Origin: Lutibacter sp.
GTDB lineage: Bacteria; Bacteroidota; Bacteroidia; Flavobacteriales; Flavobacteriaceae
Length of the DNA stretch: 32,163 nucleotides
NCBI RefSeq assembly: GCF_021647475.1
Contig: NZ_JAKIUR010000036.1
Span: 1 to 32,163, forward strand
Direction of reading: 5' to 3'
Part shown: piece by piece, positions 1-7,962 of the stretch
Position numbering within the stretch: position 1 is the first letter of the stretch
Layout of the letters: every line of letters starts with the position of its first letter
The notes under the pieces: generated by a model
What the model saw: only the letters and a program-made list of their open reading frames with translations
Told to the model about the DNA's origin: nothing
Databases searched by the model: none
Translations under genes and position numbers: made by a program

Positions 1-69
1 CTTTATAGCATCTCTACGAATGATGTTTCTCTCTTGGTCTTTTACGCTTCTTAAATCTATTTTTTCCAT
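1..69 (-). CDS. IS630-type transposase, N-terminal fragment (cut by window edge)
   Basis: The minus strand opens with ATG at 67-69 and runs off the left edge after 23 codons (MEKIDLRSVKDQERNII, then RRDAIK). This resembles the helix-turn-helix N-terminus of IS630-family transposases, which often begin M-x-K-[IV]-D-L-R and continue with a charged helix of the IRR-x-A type. Only the start is visible, so I cannot tell whether the gene is intact, and no terminal inverted repeat can be checked. An orphan HTH protein is the main alternative. The 317 bp to its right contain no other gene. Confidence 0.45.
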   Translation of the reverse strand, partial: MEKIDLRSVKDQERNIIRRDAIK

Positions 70-200
70 AGCATAAAGATACGAAAAATATTTTAAATAT
101 TAAAGAACTATTGATTCTTTGTTAATAACTAACGATAAACATCGGAAAAGTACGATTTACCAATCGCAACTTTTCCTAGCCTAACCCGTTAACTTTAATG

Positions 201-368
201 GCGGATTCAACTCAGATTTGATAAAAGTTCATTAAAATAGAAATTTAAGAAAGCGGAGAAATCTCAGATTTTAGAAATGAAACGGAAAGGATTTTCAGAG
301 CAAACAGTTCCGATAGTTATCGGAATGAGAAAAGAAACATAAAAAATTACCGAATAGAAAAGGTAATT
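201..368. repeat. Gene-poor spacer with hairpins and a short direct repeat
   Basis: The stretch from 70 to 386 has no credible gene. It holds a perfect 8-bp inverted repeat with a 2-base loop, TTCCGATA-GT-TATCGGAA (308-325). It also holds a 9-bp direct repeat, CTCAGATTT (211-219 and 263-271). A second hairpin, AATTACC/GGTAATT (345-351 with 362-368), lies 18 bp before the next start codon. The wording around 251-266 resembles the dispersed palindromic repeats common in flavobacterial spacers. This looks like decayed repeat material next to an insertion sequence. The last hairpin could sit in the 5' UTR of the gene at 387. Confidence 0.4.
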
Positions 369-386
369 ATTAAAAAATTCAATATT

Positions 387-872
387 ATGAAAAAAATGAG
401 GACTTTTGTTGTTATTATCAGTTTAATTAGTTTAACAATGTCAGCTCAAGGAGTGTCGAAGCATGCATTTGGAATACGGTTTGGAGATAATAATGGTTTT
501 GGAGGAGAATTAACTTATCAAAGAAAATTATCAGAAATAAATCGTTTTGAATTAAATTTAGGTTATAGAAATCAAAATGATTTTGATGCATATAAGCTAT
601 CAGGGATTTATCAATGGATTTGGAATATTGATGGTGGATTTAATTGGTATGCAGGGTTTGGTGCAGGCATTGGTTCTTGGAACGATTCAAGAATAAATTC
701 TAATAGAAATGATGGCTTATTTATAAATGCTGATGGCGATGTAGGTATTGAATATAATTTTGGAATCCCATTATTAATTTCATTAGATTTTAGACCAGAA
801 ATTGGAATTATTGGAAATTATGGAAGCAATACAGATTTAGATATAGCACTATCTTTACGTTATAAATTTTAA
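387..872 (+). CDS. Small outer-membrane beta-barrel protein, function unknown
   Basis: This 161-residue protein begins with a clear Sec signal peptide: basic MKKMR, a hydrophobic stretch to about residue 18, and likely cleavage near MSA-QG. The mature part alternates polar and aromatic/hydrophobic residues, is rich in Gly, Asn and Tyr, and ends in LRYKF. A terminal Phe is typical of substrates of the Bam outer-membrane assembly machinery. This fits an eight-strand barrel of the OmpW/OmpA-like size class. I do not recognise a specific family and no catalytic motif is visible. The gene stands alone and ends in a hairpin-plus-T-run terminator at 892-922. Confidence 0.65.
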   Translation: MKKMRTFVVIISLISLTMSAQGVSKHAFGIRFGDNNGFGGELTYQRKLSEINRFELNLGYRNQNDFDAYKLSGIYQWIWNIDGGFNWYAGFGAGIGSWNDSRINSNRNDGLFINADGDVGIEYNFGIPLLISLDFRPEIGIIGNYGSNTDLDIALSLRYKF

Positions 873-891
873 ATTATTTGGGAAAATTTAT

Positions 892-922
892 AAAAAAAAG
901 TACTTTTTAGTGCTTTTTTTTT
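892..922 (+). terminator. Rho-independent terminator after the barrel protein gene
   Basis: The stem AAAAGTACT/AGTGCTTTT (with one G-U pair) has a short T loop and is followed by a run of T. It lies 20 bp past the stop codon at 872. Confidence 0.75.
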
Positions 923-981
923 GTTTATATAGCATAAGTTTCATTAATTTTTTAACTTACCCGAAATTTTAAATTTACTAT

Positions 982-2286
982 ATGAAAAAATTAGCGTTGC
1001 ATTGGCAAATATTAATAGGAATGGTTTTAGGAGTGGTTGTAGGTATTTTATTTACTTATTTTGATGGAGGGAAAGAAATAATACAAGATTGGATTAAACC
1101 ATTTGGTAAAATATTTATCAACTCGTTAAAATTAATTGCAGTTCCATTAATACTTGCTTCCTTAATAAAGGGAGTTTCAGATTTAAAAGATATTTCAAAA
1201 TTATCAGCAATGGGAGGTAGAACTATTGGAATATATATTATTACCACGGTTATTGCTGTTTCTATAGGATTATTTTTAGTAAATGTAATAAAACCAGGAA
1301 ACTCAATTTCAGAAAAAACGAGACAAGAATTAGTTCAAAATTATGGAGAAAGTACTACTAAATACAAAGAACAAGCAGCTTTACAAAAACAAAGTGGACC
1401 TTTACAAGCCTTAGTAGATATTGTTCCTGAAAATATTTTTGGTGCAGCAACTAATAATAAAAATATGCTTCAGGTAATATTTTTTGCCATTCTATTTGGT
1501 ATTGGACTTATATTAATACCCGAAGAAAAAGCTTCACCTGTTAAAAAATTCTTTGATGGTTTTAATGAAGTTATTTTAAAAATAATAGATTTAATTATGT
1601 TGGCGGCACCTTATGGTGTTTTTGCTTTGTTGGCCGCATTAGTAGTTGAATCCCCAAGTGTAGATTTGTTTAAGGCACTTATTTGGTACGCTTTTACCGT
1701 TTTATTAGGCTTGTTAATTATGATTGCTTTTTACAATTTAATAGTGTGGCTTTTTACTAAAAAAACGCCATCGTTCTTTTTAAAAGGAATTTCACCAGCC
1801 CAATTATTAGCATTTTCAACAAGCAGTAGTGCGGCAACTTTACCTGTTACCATGGAGCGTGTTACGGAACATTTAGGTGTTGATGAAGAGGTCAGTAGTT
1901 TTGTATTACCTATTGGAGCAACTATAAATATGGATGGTACAAGTTTATATCAAGCTGTTGCTGCAGTTTTTATTGCTCAAGCATTTGGAATGGATTTATC
2001 TTTAGGAACTCAATTAGGGATAATTGTTACTGCAACATTGGCAAGTATTGGTTCCGCTGCAGTTCCAGGAGCTGGTATGGTTATGTTAGTAATAGTTTTA
2101 GCACAAGCTGGTATTCCAGAAGCAGGATTGGCTTTAATTTTTGCTATTGACCGACCATTAGATATGTGTAGAACAATGGTTAATGTTACTGGTGATGCAA
2201 CAGTGTCTATGATAGTTGCAAAAACATTAGGAAAATTAGGAAAGCCAAAAGTTAAAGATTGGGATGATAATTATCCAAAAAAATAA
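982..2286 (+). CDS. Dicarboxylate/amino acid:cation symporter (GltP/DctA family)
   Basis: This is a 434-residue inner-membrane transporter of the DAACS (SLC1-like) family, which couples Na+ or H+ to uptake of glutamate, aspartate or C4-dicarboxylates. The core motifs are all present: the serine-rich hairpin-1 tip (TSSSAATLP, about 280-288), NMDGT (316-320) in TM7, the hairpin-2 tip GSAAVPGAG (357-365), and LDMCRTMVNVTGD (393-405) in TM8. Asp394, Arg397, Asn401 and Asp405 match the substrate and sodium ligands of the archaeal GltPh transporter. The Arg argues for an acidic substrate rather than a neutral amino acid. A soluble-looking insert at about 108-140 lies between early helices. The next gene is convergent and its stop is only 6 bp away. 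Confidence 0.92.
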   Translation: MKKLALHWQILIGMVLGVVVGILFTYFDGGKEIIQDWIKPFGKIFINSLKLIAVPLILASLIKGVSDLKDISKLSAMGGRTIGIYIITTVIAVSIGLFLVNVIKPGNSISEKTRQELVQNYGESTTKYKEQAALQKQSGPLQALVDIVPENIFGAATNNKNMLQVIFFAILFGIGLILIPEEKASPVKKFFDGFNEVILKIIDLIMLAAPYGVFALLAALVVESPSVDLFKALIWYAFTVLLGLLIMIAFYNLIVWLFTKKTPSFFLKGISPAQLLAFSTSSSAATLPVTMERVTEHLGVDEEVSSFVLPIGATINMDGTSLYQAVAAVFIAQAFGMDLSLGTQLGIIVTATLASIGSAAVPGAGMVMLVIVLAQAGIPEAGLALIFAIDRPLDMCRTMVNVTGDATVSMIVAKTLGKLGKPKVKDWDDNYPKK

Positions 2287-2292
2287 ATTTAT

Positions 2293-2703
2293 CTAATCTA
2301 AAAATCTACTTTTTAATTCTAGGGAAGGTTTCATACAACTTTCCCTTTTACCAAACCATTTATAGCGTCTTTTTGCAATAAAATCATAAGCCAAATCTCT
2401 CCAATATTTGGGAATGATTATAAACACATAACAAAATTTTAAACCATAATTTAAATGTTTTGAAATTTTTAAAATTGCAGTTGATTTTTTATAAATTTTA
2501 TTGTTTTTAACCAAAATAATTGAATCTATTGGCGAATTTTTAATACCAAATTGTAACAATAAATCTTTTGTAGCGTCTGATTGAAGTGAAGCAAACAAAA
2601 ATTGCTTTTTAGTATCGTGTTTTATTATAAAATTGATGGATGAATTACACAAGTTGCAAACCCCATCAAAAAGAATAATAGTTTTATTTTTAATTTTTTG
2701 CAC
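2293..2703 (-). CDS. DCC-family thiol-disulfide oxidoreductase-like protein (DUF393)
   Basis: This 136-residue protein begins with beta strand IILFDGVCNLCN, giving the family's DxxCxxC motif with Cys16 and Cys19 in a thioredoxin-like position. The C-terminal RRYKWFGK segment is also typical. The family is predicted to be a thiol-disulfide oxidoreductase, but its physiological substrate is not established. The start is GTG (2701-2703). A perfect -7 element TAACTTTG sits only 4 bases upstream, so the transcript is probably leaderless. No other start nearby would leave room for a 5' UTR while keeping the first strand. The gene converges on the symporter with a 6-bp gap and no visible terminator. 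Confidence 0.85.
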   Translation of the reverse strand: MQKIKNKTIILFDGVCNLCNSSINFIIKHDTKKQFLFASLQSDATKDLLLQFGIKNSPIDSIILVKNNKIYKKSTAILKISKHLNYGLKFCYVFIIIPKYWRDLAYDFIAKRRYKWFGKRESCMKPSLELKSRFLD

Positions 2704-2707
2704 AATA

Positions 2708-2715
2708 CAAAGTTA
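2708..2715 (-). promoter_or_regulatory. -7 promoter element for the DCC protein gene
   Basis: TAACTTTG on the minus strand matches the Bacteroidota TAnnTTTG consensus. The GTG start follows after TATT, which places the expected transcription start at or next to the start codon. I see no good -33 TTG at normal spacing. Confidence 0.5.
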
Positions 2716-2802
2716 CAAGTTTAAAGCTGAATCGTCTTTTAACAAAATATTAGGAATAGCAGTCATAAGCAATTTTTATATTCGTTTAAAAATAATAACC
2801 AA

Positions 2803-3495
2803 ATGATTAGGATTGAAAAACTACATAAATCATACCCAATAGGTAAAGATTCTTTGCATGTATTAAAAGGATTAGATTTACATATAAAAGAAGGAGAATT
2901 TGTATCCATTATGGGCTCATCCGGTTCTGGAAAATCAACTTTATTAAATATCATTGGTTTATTAGATGAGCATGATAAAGGTAAATACTTTTTAAACGGA
3001 CAATCAATTGAGCATTTGGATGAAAAAAAAGCGGCAATTCTTAGAAATAAATTTTTAGGTTTCGTATTTCAGTCATTTAATTTAATTACTTATAAAAATG
3101 CTTTAGAAAATGTTGCACTTCCTCTTTATTATAAAGGAATAGGGAGAAAAGAACGTCAAAAAATTGCATTACAATATTTAGAAAAGGTAGGCTTAAAAGA
3201 CAGGGCAGATCATTTACCAAGTGAACTTTCAGGAGGTGAAAAACAGCGGGTTGCAATTGCACGAGCTTTGGTAACAAACCCAAAGGTAGTTTTAGCAGAT
3301 GAACCAACAGGAGCGTTAGATTCTGTTACCTCACATTCAGTAATGGAATTATTAAAAGAAATTAACCGGGAAGGCATGACTATTATTGTAGTGACGCACG
3401 AAGAAGATATTGCAGAAGAAACAGATAGAATTATCCGTTTAAAAGATGGTGTAATTACAAGTGATGAAAAAACGATTAAAAAAACAACCGTATAA
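2803..3495 (+). CDS. ABC transporter ATPase, MacB/LolD type
   Basis: This 230-residue cytoplasmic ATPase powers the membrane exporter encoded downstream. Walker A is GSSGSGKST (38-46), the Q-loop is in VFQSFN (88-93), the ABC signature is LSGGEKQRVAIARAL (142-156), Walker B is VVLADEPTG (162-170), and the switch His is in VTHE (His199). The size and sequence style are those of the MacB/LolD/FtsE group, which drives mechanotransmission through FtsX-like permeases. The permease start at 3499 follows the stop by 3 bp, so translation is likely coupled. The gene heads a four-gene operon running to 7365. Confidence 0.92.
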   Translation: MIRIEKLHKSYPIGKDSLHVLKGLDLHIKEGEFVSIMGSSGSGKSTLLNIIGLLDEHDKGKYFLNGQSIEHLDEKKAAILRNKFLGFVFQSFNLITYKNALENVALPLYYKGIGRKERQKIALQYLEKVGLKDRADHLPSELSGGEKQRVAIARALVTNPKVVLADEPTGALDSVTSHSVMELLKEINREGMTIIVVTHEEDIAEETDRIIRLKDGVITSDEKTIKKTTV

Positions 3496-3498
3496 ATT

Positions 3499-4731
3499 AT
3501 GTTTGATTTAGATCGTTGGACAGAAATTTTTCAAACCATTAGTAAAAACAAATTAAGAACTGTTTTATCTGGGTTTACTATTGCTTTTGCTATTTTACTT
3601 TTCACCTTACTTTTTGGTGTAGGTAACGGACTAAAACACGCCTTTGAAAAGTCGTTTACTGGTGATGCCCAGAATTCTATTTATATACGTTCAGGTAGAA
3701 CTACAAAACCATATAAAGGATTACAAAGCGGTAGAAAAATTCAGTTTAGAAACGACGATTCTAAATTTATGAATGAGAAATTTGCTGGTAAAATTCAATT
3801 TTTCAGCCCTAATATAGAACGTTTTAATGTATTAGCAATTTATAAAGGAGAACAAAATAGATATACAGTTAGAGGTGTTTATCCAGATTATCAACCTTTA
3901 GAAGAAGCAGTTATACAGGAAGGAAGATTTATAAGTTTTATAGATTTAAAAGAAAAAGCAAAAGTTATTGCTATTGGTAGAATGGTAGAAAAGGATTTGT
4001 TTGAAAACCGAAGTGCTATGGGTAAAAACATTAACCTAGATGGAATTTCATATAAAGTAATTGGTGTTTTCAGCGATCCAGGTGGTGATAACGATGAACG
4101 TTTTATTTATACTCCATTTAGTACGGCTCAAGGAATTTATAAACCCAATGATGAGGTGGATAGATTTGGTTTAACTTTTAATCCGATACTTAGTGCTGAT
4201 GAAGCAATTTCATTTTCAAATATGCTTACTAAAATGTTAAAGGAAAGGCATAATATTGATCCAAGAGACCAAAGAGCAATTAGAGTTCATAATTATGCAG
4301 AAGACGCTAAAAAGGTACAACAATTTATGATGGTTTTAAATGTGATAATTCTTTTTATAGGTATTGGAACTTTAGTAGCAGGAATTATAGGCATAAGTAA
4401 TATTATGGTGTATATTGTTAAGGAACGAACCAAAGAAATAGGAATACGAAAAGCATTAGGAGCAACACCAAATTCAATTGTAGGTATGATTATGATGGAG
4501 TCTATTTTTGTTACAGCAATTGCTGGATATTCAGGTTTATTAATTGGTGTATTTGCTTTAAAGGCTTTAGGAAAAAGTTTAGAAAAATATTTTATTGTAA
4601 ATCCTAGTGTTGAAACCTATGTAGTAGTTGGAGCCACTATTATTTTAGTAATAGCAGGAACTATTGCAGGATATTTACCCGCAAAAAGAGCAGCTCGTAT
4701 AAAACCAATTGTAGCATTAAACGACAAATAA
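3499..4731 (+). CDS. ABC transporter permease, MacB/FtsX type (first copy)
   Basis: This 410-residue permease has the MacB topology. TM1 is near residues 20-45 after an amphipathic DRWTEIFQTISKNKLRT segment, and a large periplasmic MacB-type domain covers about 50-270. Three C-terminal TM helices follow at roughly 276-300, 330-355 and 372-395. The cytoplasmic coupling segment VKERTKEIGIRKALGA between TM2 and TM3 is the hallmark of the FtsX family. It lacks the fused ATPase of classical MacB; the ATPase is the gene just upstream. Substrates of such split MacB systems range from peptides and lipoproteins to antibiotics, and the sequence does not decide. Confidence 0.9.
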   Translation: MFDLDRWTEIFQTISKNKLRTVLSGFTIAFAILLFTLLFGVGNGLKHAFEKSFTGDAQNSIYIRSGRTTKPYKGLQSGRKIQFRNDDSKFMNEKFAGKIQFFSPNIERFNVLAIYKGEQNRYTVRGVYPDYQPLEEAVIQEGRFISFIDLKEKAKVIAIGRMVEKDLFENRSAMGKNINLDGISYKVIGVFSDPGGDNDERFIYTPFSTAQGIYKPNDEVDRFGLTFNPILSADEAISFSNMLTKMLKERHNIDPRDQRAIRVHNYAEDAKKVQQFMMVLNVIILFIGIGTLVAGIIGISNIMVYIVKERTKEIGIRKALGATPNSIVGMIMMESIFVTAIAGYSGLLIGVFALKALGKSLEKYFIVNPSVETYVVVGATIILVIAGTIAGYLPAKRAARIKPIVALNDK

Positions 4732-4785
4732 TCATGAAATGAAAAAATTAAAATTGATTGGGTTCGTAATTAATCATAAAATGTT

Positions 4786-4873
4786 CGTCACCCTGAACTT
4801 GTTTCAGAGTCTCATCAATATAAATCGGTGATTAGTAAAAACTATGAGATGCTGAAACGAGTTCAGCATGACG
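4786..4873. repeat. Palindromic REP/MITE-like element between the two permease genes
   Basis: Two 30-base arms (4786-4815 and 4844-4873) are inverted copies matching at about 25 of 30 positions, separated by 28 bases. The left arm begins CGTCACCCTGAACTTG and the right arm ends GTTCAGCATGACG. Both outer ends carry CGTCA/TGACG. It is more GC-rich than its surroundings and has no coding potential. A diverged relative in the opposite orientation lies at 30195-30300. The wording is that of dispersed palindromes in flavobacterial spacers. It fills a 236-bp gap inside what otherwise looks like one operon. Confidence 0.8.
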
Positions 4874-4967
4874 TATAAATATGAAATATGACACAAAACG
4901 GATATACATAATTAAAATTTGATTTTCGAATTGTATTTAACAATAATGTAGAATAAAACAAAAATAA

Positions 4968-6206
4968 ATGAATTTTTTATTTGACAGAGATACTTGGCAG
5001 GAAATTTATAGTAGTATTCGTAAAAATAAAGTACGAACAGGAATTACTATTATTGGAGTAATGTGGGGTATTTTTTTATTAGTAGTTTTATTAGGTGCAG
5101 CAAGAGGAGTTGAAAACAATTTTAACAGATTGTTTGGAAACTTTGCAACAAATAGTGTATTTGTATGGGCACAACAAACCAGTAAACCATTTAAAGGTTT
5201 CCAAGAAGGTAGACGATTAACCTTAAAAATGAGCGATCTTCAAAATATTAAAAATGAAATTAAAGGATTAGAATTTGTGGTTCCACGTTTACAAACTCAG
5301 GCATTAGCCATAAATAATTTTAAAACAGGAACGTTTACAATTTCTGGAGACTATCCTGTGTTTGATAAAGTTCAAAAAGTAAATTTAGTTTATGGCAGGT
5401 TTATAAATCATAATGATATTGTTGAGAAAAAGAAAGTTTGTGTCATTGAAGAAGAAATATATAAGCAACTTTTTGACAAAGATGAATTCCCAATCGGTCA
5501 GTATATTAAAATAGACAGGATCAATTACAATGTGGTTGGAATGTTTAAAGCGAGTCAAATGGGAGGCCCGCAAGGAGCTATTCATATTCCATTTACAACA
5601 TTTCAACAAGTTTATAATAGAGGTAATAGCTTCAATTTCATGATGATTACAGGCAAACCGGGTTTTGATATTACTCAAATAGAAGCAGATGTTAAATTAC
5701 TTCTGAAAAATTTACATGGTGTAAATCCCAATGATAATAGAGCTTTTGGAAGTTTTAATTTAGGAGAAAGAATAAAAAAAGTTACGGGTTTCTTAACAGG
5801 AATGCAATTTTTAACTTGGTTTGTTGGTATAGCAACCTTAATAGCTGGTGTTTTTGCAATTGGAAATATATTACTAATTACGGTAAAAGAACGAACTAAA
5901 GAAATAGGAATACGCAGAGCATTAGGAGCAAAACCTTGGGAAATAAAACGTCAAATTGTACTGGAATCTGTTTTTTTAACAAGTATTGCAGGTGCATTAG
6001 GAATTATTTTTGGAGGAATAGTATTAATGATTATAGATGCTACTTTAGGAAAAGGAGATAATCCAACATTAACAAATCCTACGGTAGATATACCAGTTAT
6101 ATTAATTGCAGCATTAACCTTAGTCGTTTTAGGTACTTTAATAGGACTAATACCAGCACAAACCGCAGTAAGTATAAAACCAATTGAAGCATTAAGAGAA
6201 GAATAA
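4968..6206 (+). CDS. ABC transporter permease, MacB/FtsX type (second copy)
   Basis: This 412-residue paralogue of the preceding permease has the same layout: an N-terminal amphipathic segment and TM1 (about 20-45), a periplasmic MacB-type domain, and three C-terminal TM helices. The coupling segment reads VKERTKEIGIRRALGA, nearly identical to the first copy, while the periplasmic domains differ clearly. With one ATPase and one adaptor for two permeases, a heterodimeric permease is the simple reading. Two alternative homodimers sharing the ATPase are also possible. The adaptor gene starts 28 bp after the stop. Confidence 0.9.
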   Translation: MNFLFDRDTWQEIYSSIRKNKVRTGITIIGVMWGIFLLVVLLGAARGVENNFNRLFGNFATNSVFVWAQQTSKPFKGFQEGRRLTLKMSDLQNIKNEIKGLEFVVPRLQTQALAINNFKTGTFTISGDYPVFDKVQKVNLVYGRFINHNDIVEKKKVCVIEEEIYKQLFDKDEFPIGQYIKIDRINYNVVGMFKASQMGGPQGAIHIPFTTFQQVYNRGNSFNFMMITGKPGFDITQIEADVKLLLKNLHGVNPNDNRAFGSFNLGERIKKVTGFLTGMQFLTWFVGIATLIAGVFAIGNILLITVKERTKEIGIRRALGAKPWEIKRQIVLESVFLTSIAGALGIIFGGIVLMIIDATLGKGDNPTLTNPTVDIPVILIAALTLVVLGTLIGLIPAQTAVSIKPIEALREE

Positions 6207-6234
6207 ATTAGTCATAAATCGAAAATCAATTATA

Positions 6235-7365
6235 ATGAAAAAAACAATATTTTTTGGAACCATTGCAGTGTTACTAATTGCTGTATTAGTTTGGTTTGGT
6301 ATGAAAAACCGAAAGAATCCAATTCAATACAAAACTGAAAAACCATTTGTAACCAATATCGTTAAAAAAACAGTAGCTACAGGTAAGGTAGTGCCATTAG
6401 AAGAAATTGAAATAAAACCAAAAGTATCAGGTATTATTGATAAAATATTTGTAGAGGAAGGAGCTAAAGTTAAAGTTGGCGATTTAATTGCTACCATTCG
6501 TGTGGTTCCAAATGTTCAATCTTTAAATAGTGCTGAAGGTAATGTTAAAAATGCAAAACTTCGTTTTGATAATACCAAAACATTGTACAATAGAAATAAA
6601 GTGTTGTTTGAAAAAGGAGTTATCTCTAAACAAGATTTTGAAACCGCTGAATTAAATTATAATAGTGCCAAACAAGATTTGTTAAACGCTAAAAATAATT
6701 TGGAAATTATTAGAAAAGGTTCTGCTGCTGGTATGGGAAAAACGGCTAATACCTTTGTTAAAGCTGAGATTTCAGGAACGGTTTTAGAAATTCCTGTTCG
6801 TAAAGGAAACCAAGTGATAGAAGCAAATACCTTTAATGCAGGAACAACTATTGCAACCATTGCTGATATGACAAAAATGATTTTTGAAGGTAAAGTTGAT
6901 GAAGCAGATGTTGGCAAAATAAAAAAAGGAACTGTTTTGGAGGTGTCTTTAGGAGCCATTGAAAATAAAAAATTTCCAGCTAAATTAAATTTTATTGCCC
7001 CAAAAGGAACAGAAGAAAACGGAGCGGTTCAGTTTAAAATTAAAGGTGATCTTACCTTAGATGATAATTATTTTATTAGAGCGGGTTATAGTGCAAATGC
7101 AGACATAGTTTTAGCTAAAAAAGATAGCGTTTTATCTATAAAAGAAGCTTTGTTACAATTTGATAAAAAAACAGAAAAGCCTTATGTTGAAGTTGAAACA
7201 GGAGATCAAGAATTTGAAAAGAAAGATGTTGAGTTAGGTATTTCAGATGGAATTAATGTAGAAATACTTTCTGGAGTTACAAAAGATGATGAAATTAAAA
7301 TTTGGAATAAAACTTCTAAAGGCGATGATGAGGAAAATAATAATAGAGGCAGAAGAAGAAATTAA
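6235..7365 (+). CDS. Periplasmic adaptor (HlyD/MacA-type membrane fusion protein)
   Basis: This 376-residue adaptor has one N-terminal membrane anchor (about 4-22) followed by a periplasmic body. The first half of the lipoyl-like domain is visible as KPKVSGIIDKIFVEEGAKVKVGD (about 62-84). A helical hairpin follows at about 100-155 (LRFDNTKTLYNRNKVLFEKG is its start), then the second lipoyl half (GTVLEIPVRKGN) and beta-barrel domains. Together with the upstream ATPase and permeases it would bridge to a TolC-like outer-membrane channel, which is not encoded here. The C-terminus ends in an unusual acidic then basic tail (GDDEENNNRGRRRN). A terminator follows at 7384-7417. Confidence 0.9.
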   Translation: MKKTIFFGTIAVLLIAVLVWFGMKNRKNPIQYKTEKPFVTNIVKKTVATGKVVPLEEIEIKPKVSGIIDKIFVEEGAKVKVGDLIATIRVVPNVQSLNSAEGNVKNAKLRFDNTKTLYNRNKVLFEKGVISKQDFETAELNYNSAKQDLLNAKNNLEIIRKGSAAGMGKTANTFVKAEISGTVLEIPVRKGNQVIEANTFNAGTTIATIADMTKMIFEGKVDEADVGKIKKGTVLEVSLGAIENKKFPAKLNFIAPKGTEENGAVQFKIKGDLTLDDNYFIRAGYSANADIVLAKKDSVLSIKEALLQFDKKTEKPYVEVETGDQEFEKKDVELGISDGINVEILSGVTKDDEIKIWNKTSKGDDEENNNRGRRRN

Positions 7366-7383
7366 TAGTTAATATAAATTTAC

Positions 7384-7417
7384 AAGCGTTTTAATTTATT
7401 TTAAAACACTTTTTTTT
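7384..7417 (+). terminator. Rho-independent terminator after the ABC export operon
   Basis: The stem GTTTTAA/TTAAAAC (7388-7394 with 7401-7407) extends through a mismatch to AAG/CTT and is followed by eight T. Confidence 0.65.
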
Positions 7418-7546
7418 ATATCTTTATAAAAGTAATTTTTTGGATTAAAAACATGAAAAAATTAAGTTTTTTTTATGACTTTTATCAATGAAAAATTAGA
7501 ATAAAAATCAGAACTTTATAGTATAAATTTTAAACGGAAATAGGAT

Positions 7547-7927
7547 ATGGAAAGTCAGTTAGTATTCTTAAGTGATCTAAACTTCAACCTTGATGTTTGG
7601 AAAAGAGAATTGAAATTTCAAGAAAGTGAAATGGATTATTTTGAAGAAAAGTTAGAAGAAGTTGCCTTACGGAAATTAGGATCAGAAGTTGATATTCAAC
7701 TAGAAAAATTTCAAAATAAAATAATTCGTGAAAAAGATGTAATGGGACACTTAAGACACAGAATTAGAATGAAAAAGCGTGAATTAGCTCAAACTAAATT
7801 TGAAGATGGAAGTGAAGCTAAATTTCATGAAAAACAAGTATTACTTAGAGAAGAAATGAAAACATTTATAAAAATGCATTATCAGCTTAAAGAAATGATG
7901 ATGGATTTCTTTCTAAAATATTTATAA
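7547..7927 (+). CDS. Uncharacterised all-helical, coiled-coil protein
   Basis: This 126-residue protein is almost entirely charged helix. Examples are EMDYFEEKLEEVALRK, IIREKDVMGHLRHRIRMKKREL and KFHEKQVLLREEMKTF. No signal peptide, membrane helix, cysteine or catalytic motif is visible. It should be a soluble cytoplasmic helical bundle or coiled-coil dimer. I do not recognise a family and propose no function. It is monocistronic, with a terminator before it (7384-7417) and a strong two-way terminator after it (7929-7957). The ATG at 7547 follows GGAAATAGGAT, which gives little ribosome-binding information. Confidence 0.75.
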   Translation: MESQLVFLSDLNFNLDVWKRELKFQESEMDYFEEKLEEVALRKLGSEVDIQLEKFQNKIIREKDVMGHLRHRIRMKKRELAQTKFEDGSEAKFHEKQVLLREEMKTFIKMHYQLKEMMMDFFLKYL

Positions 7928-7928
7928 T

Positions 7929-7957
7929 AAAAAAAGCCGCTTAAAGCGGCTTTTTTT
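7929..7957. terminator. Bidirectional terminator between the helical protein gene and hbd
   Basis: A perfect stem AAAAAGCCGC/GCGGCTTTTT with a TTAA-containing loop is flanked by A-rich and T-rich runs, so it can serve both convergent genes. It is the strongest terminator in the window. Confidence 0.85.
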
Positions 7958-7962
7958 ATTTT

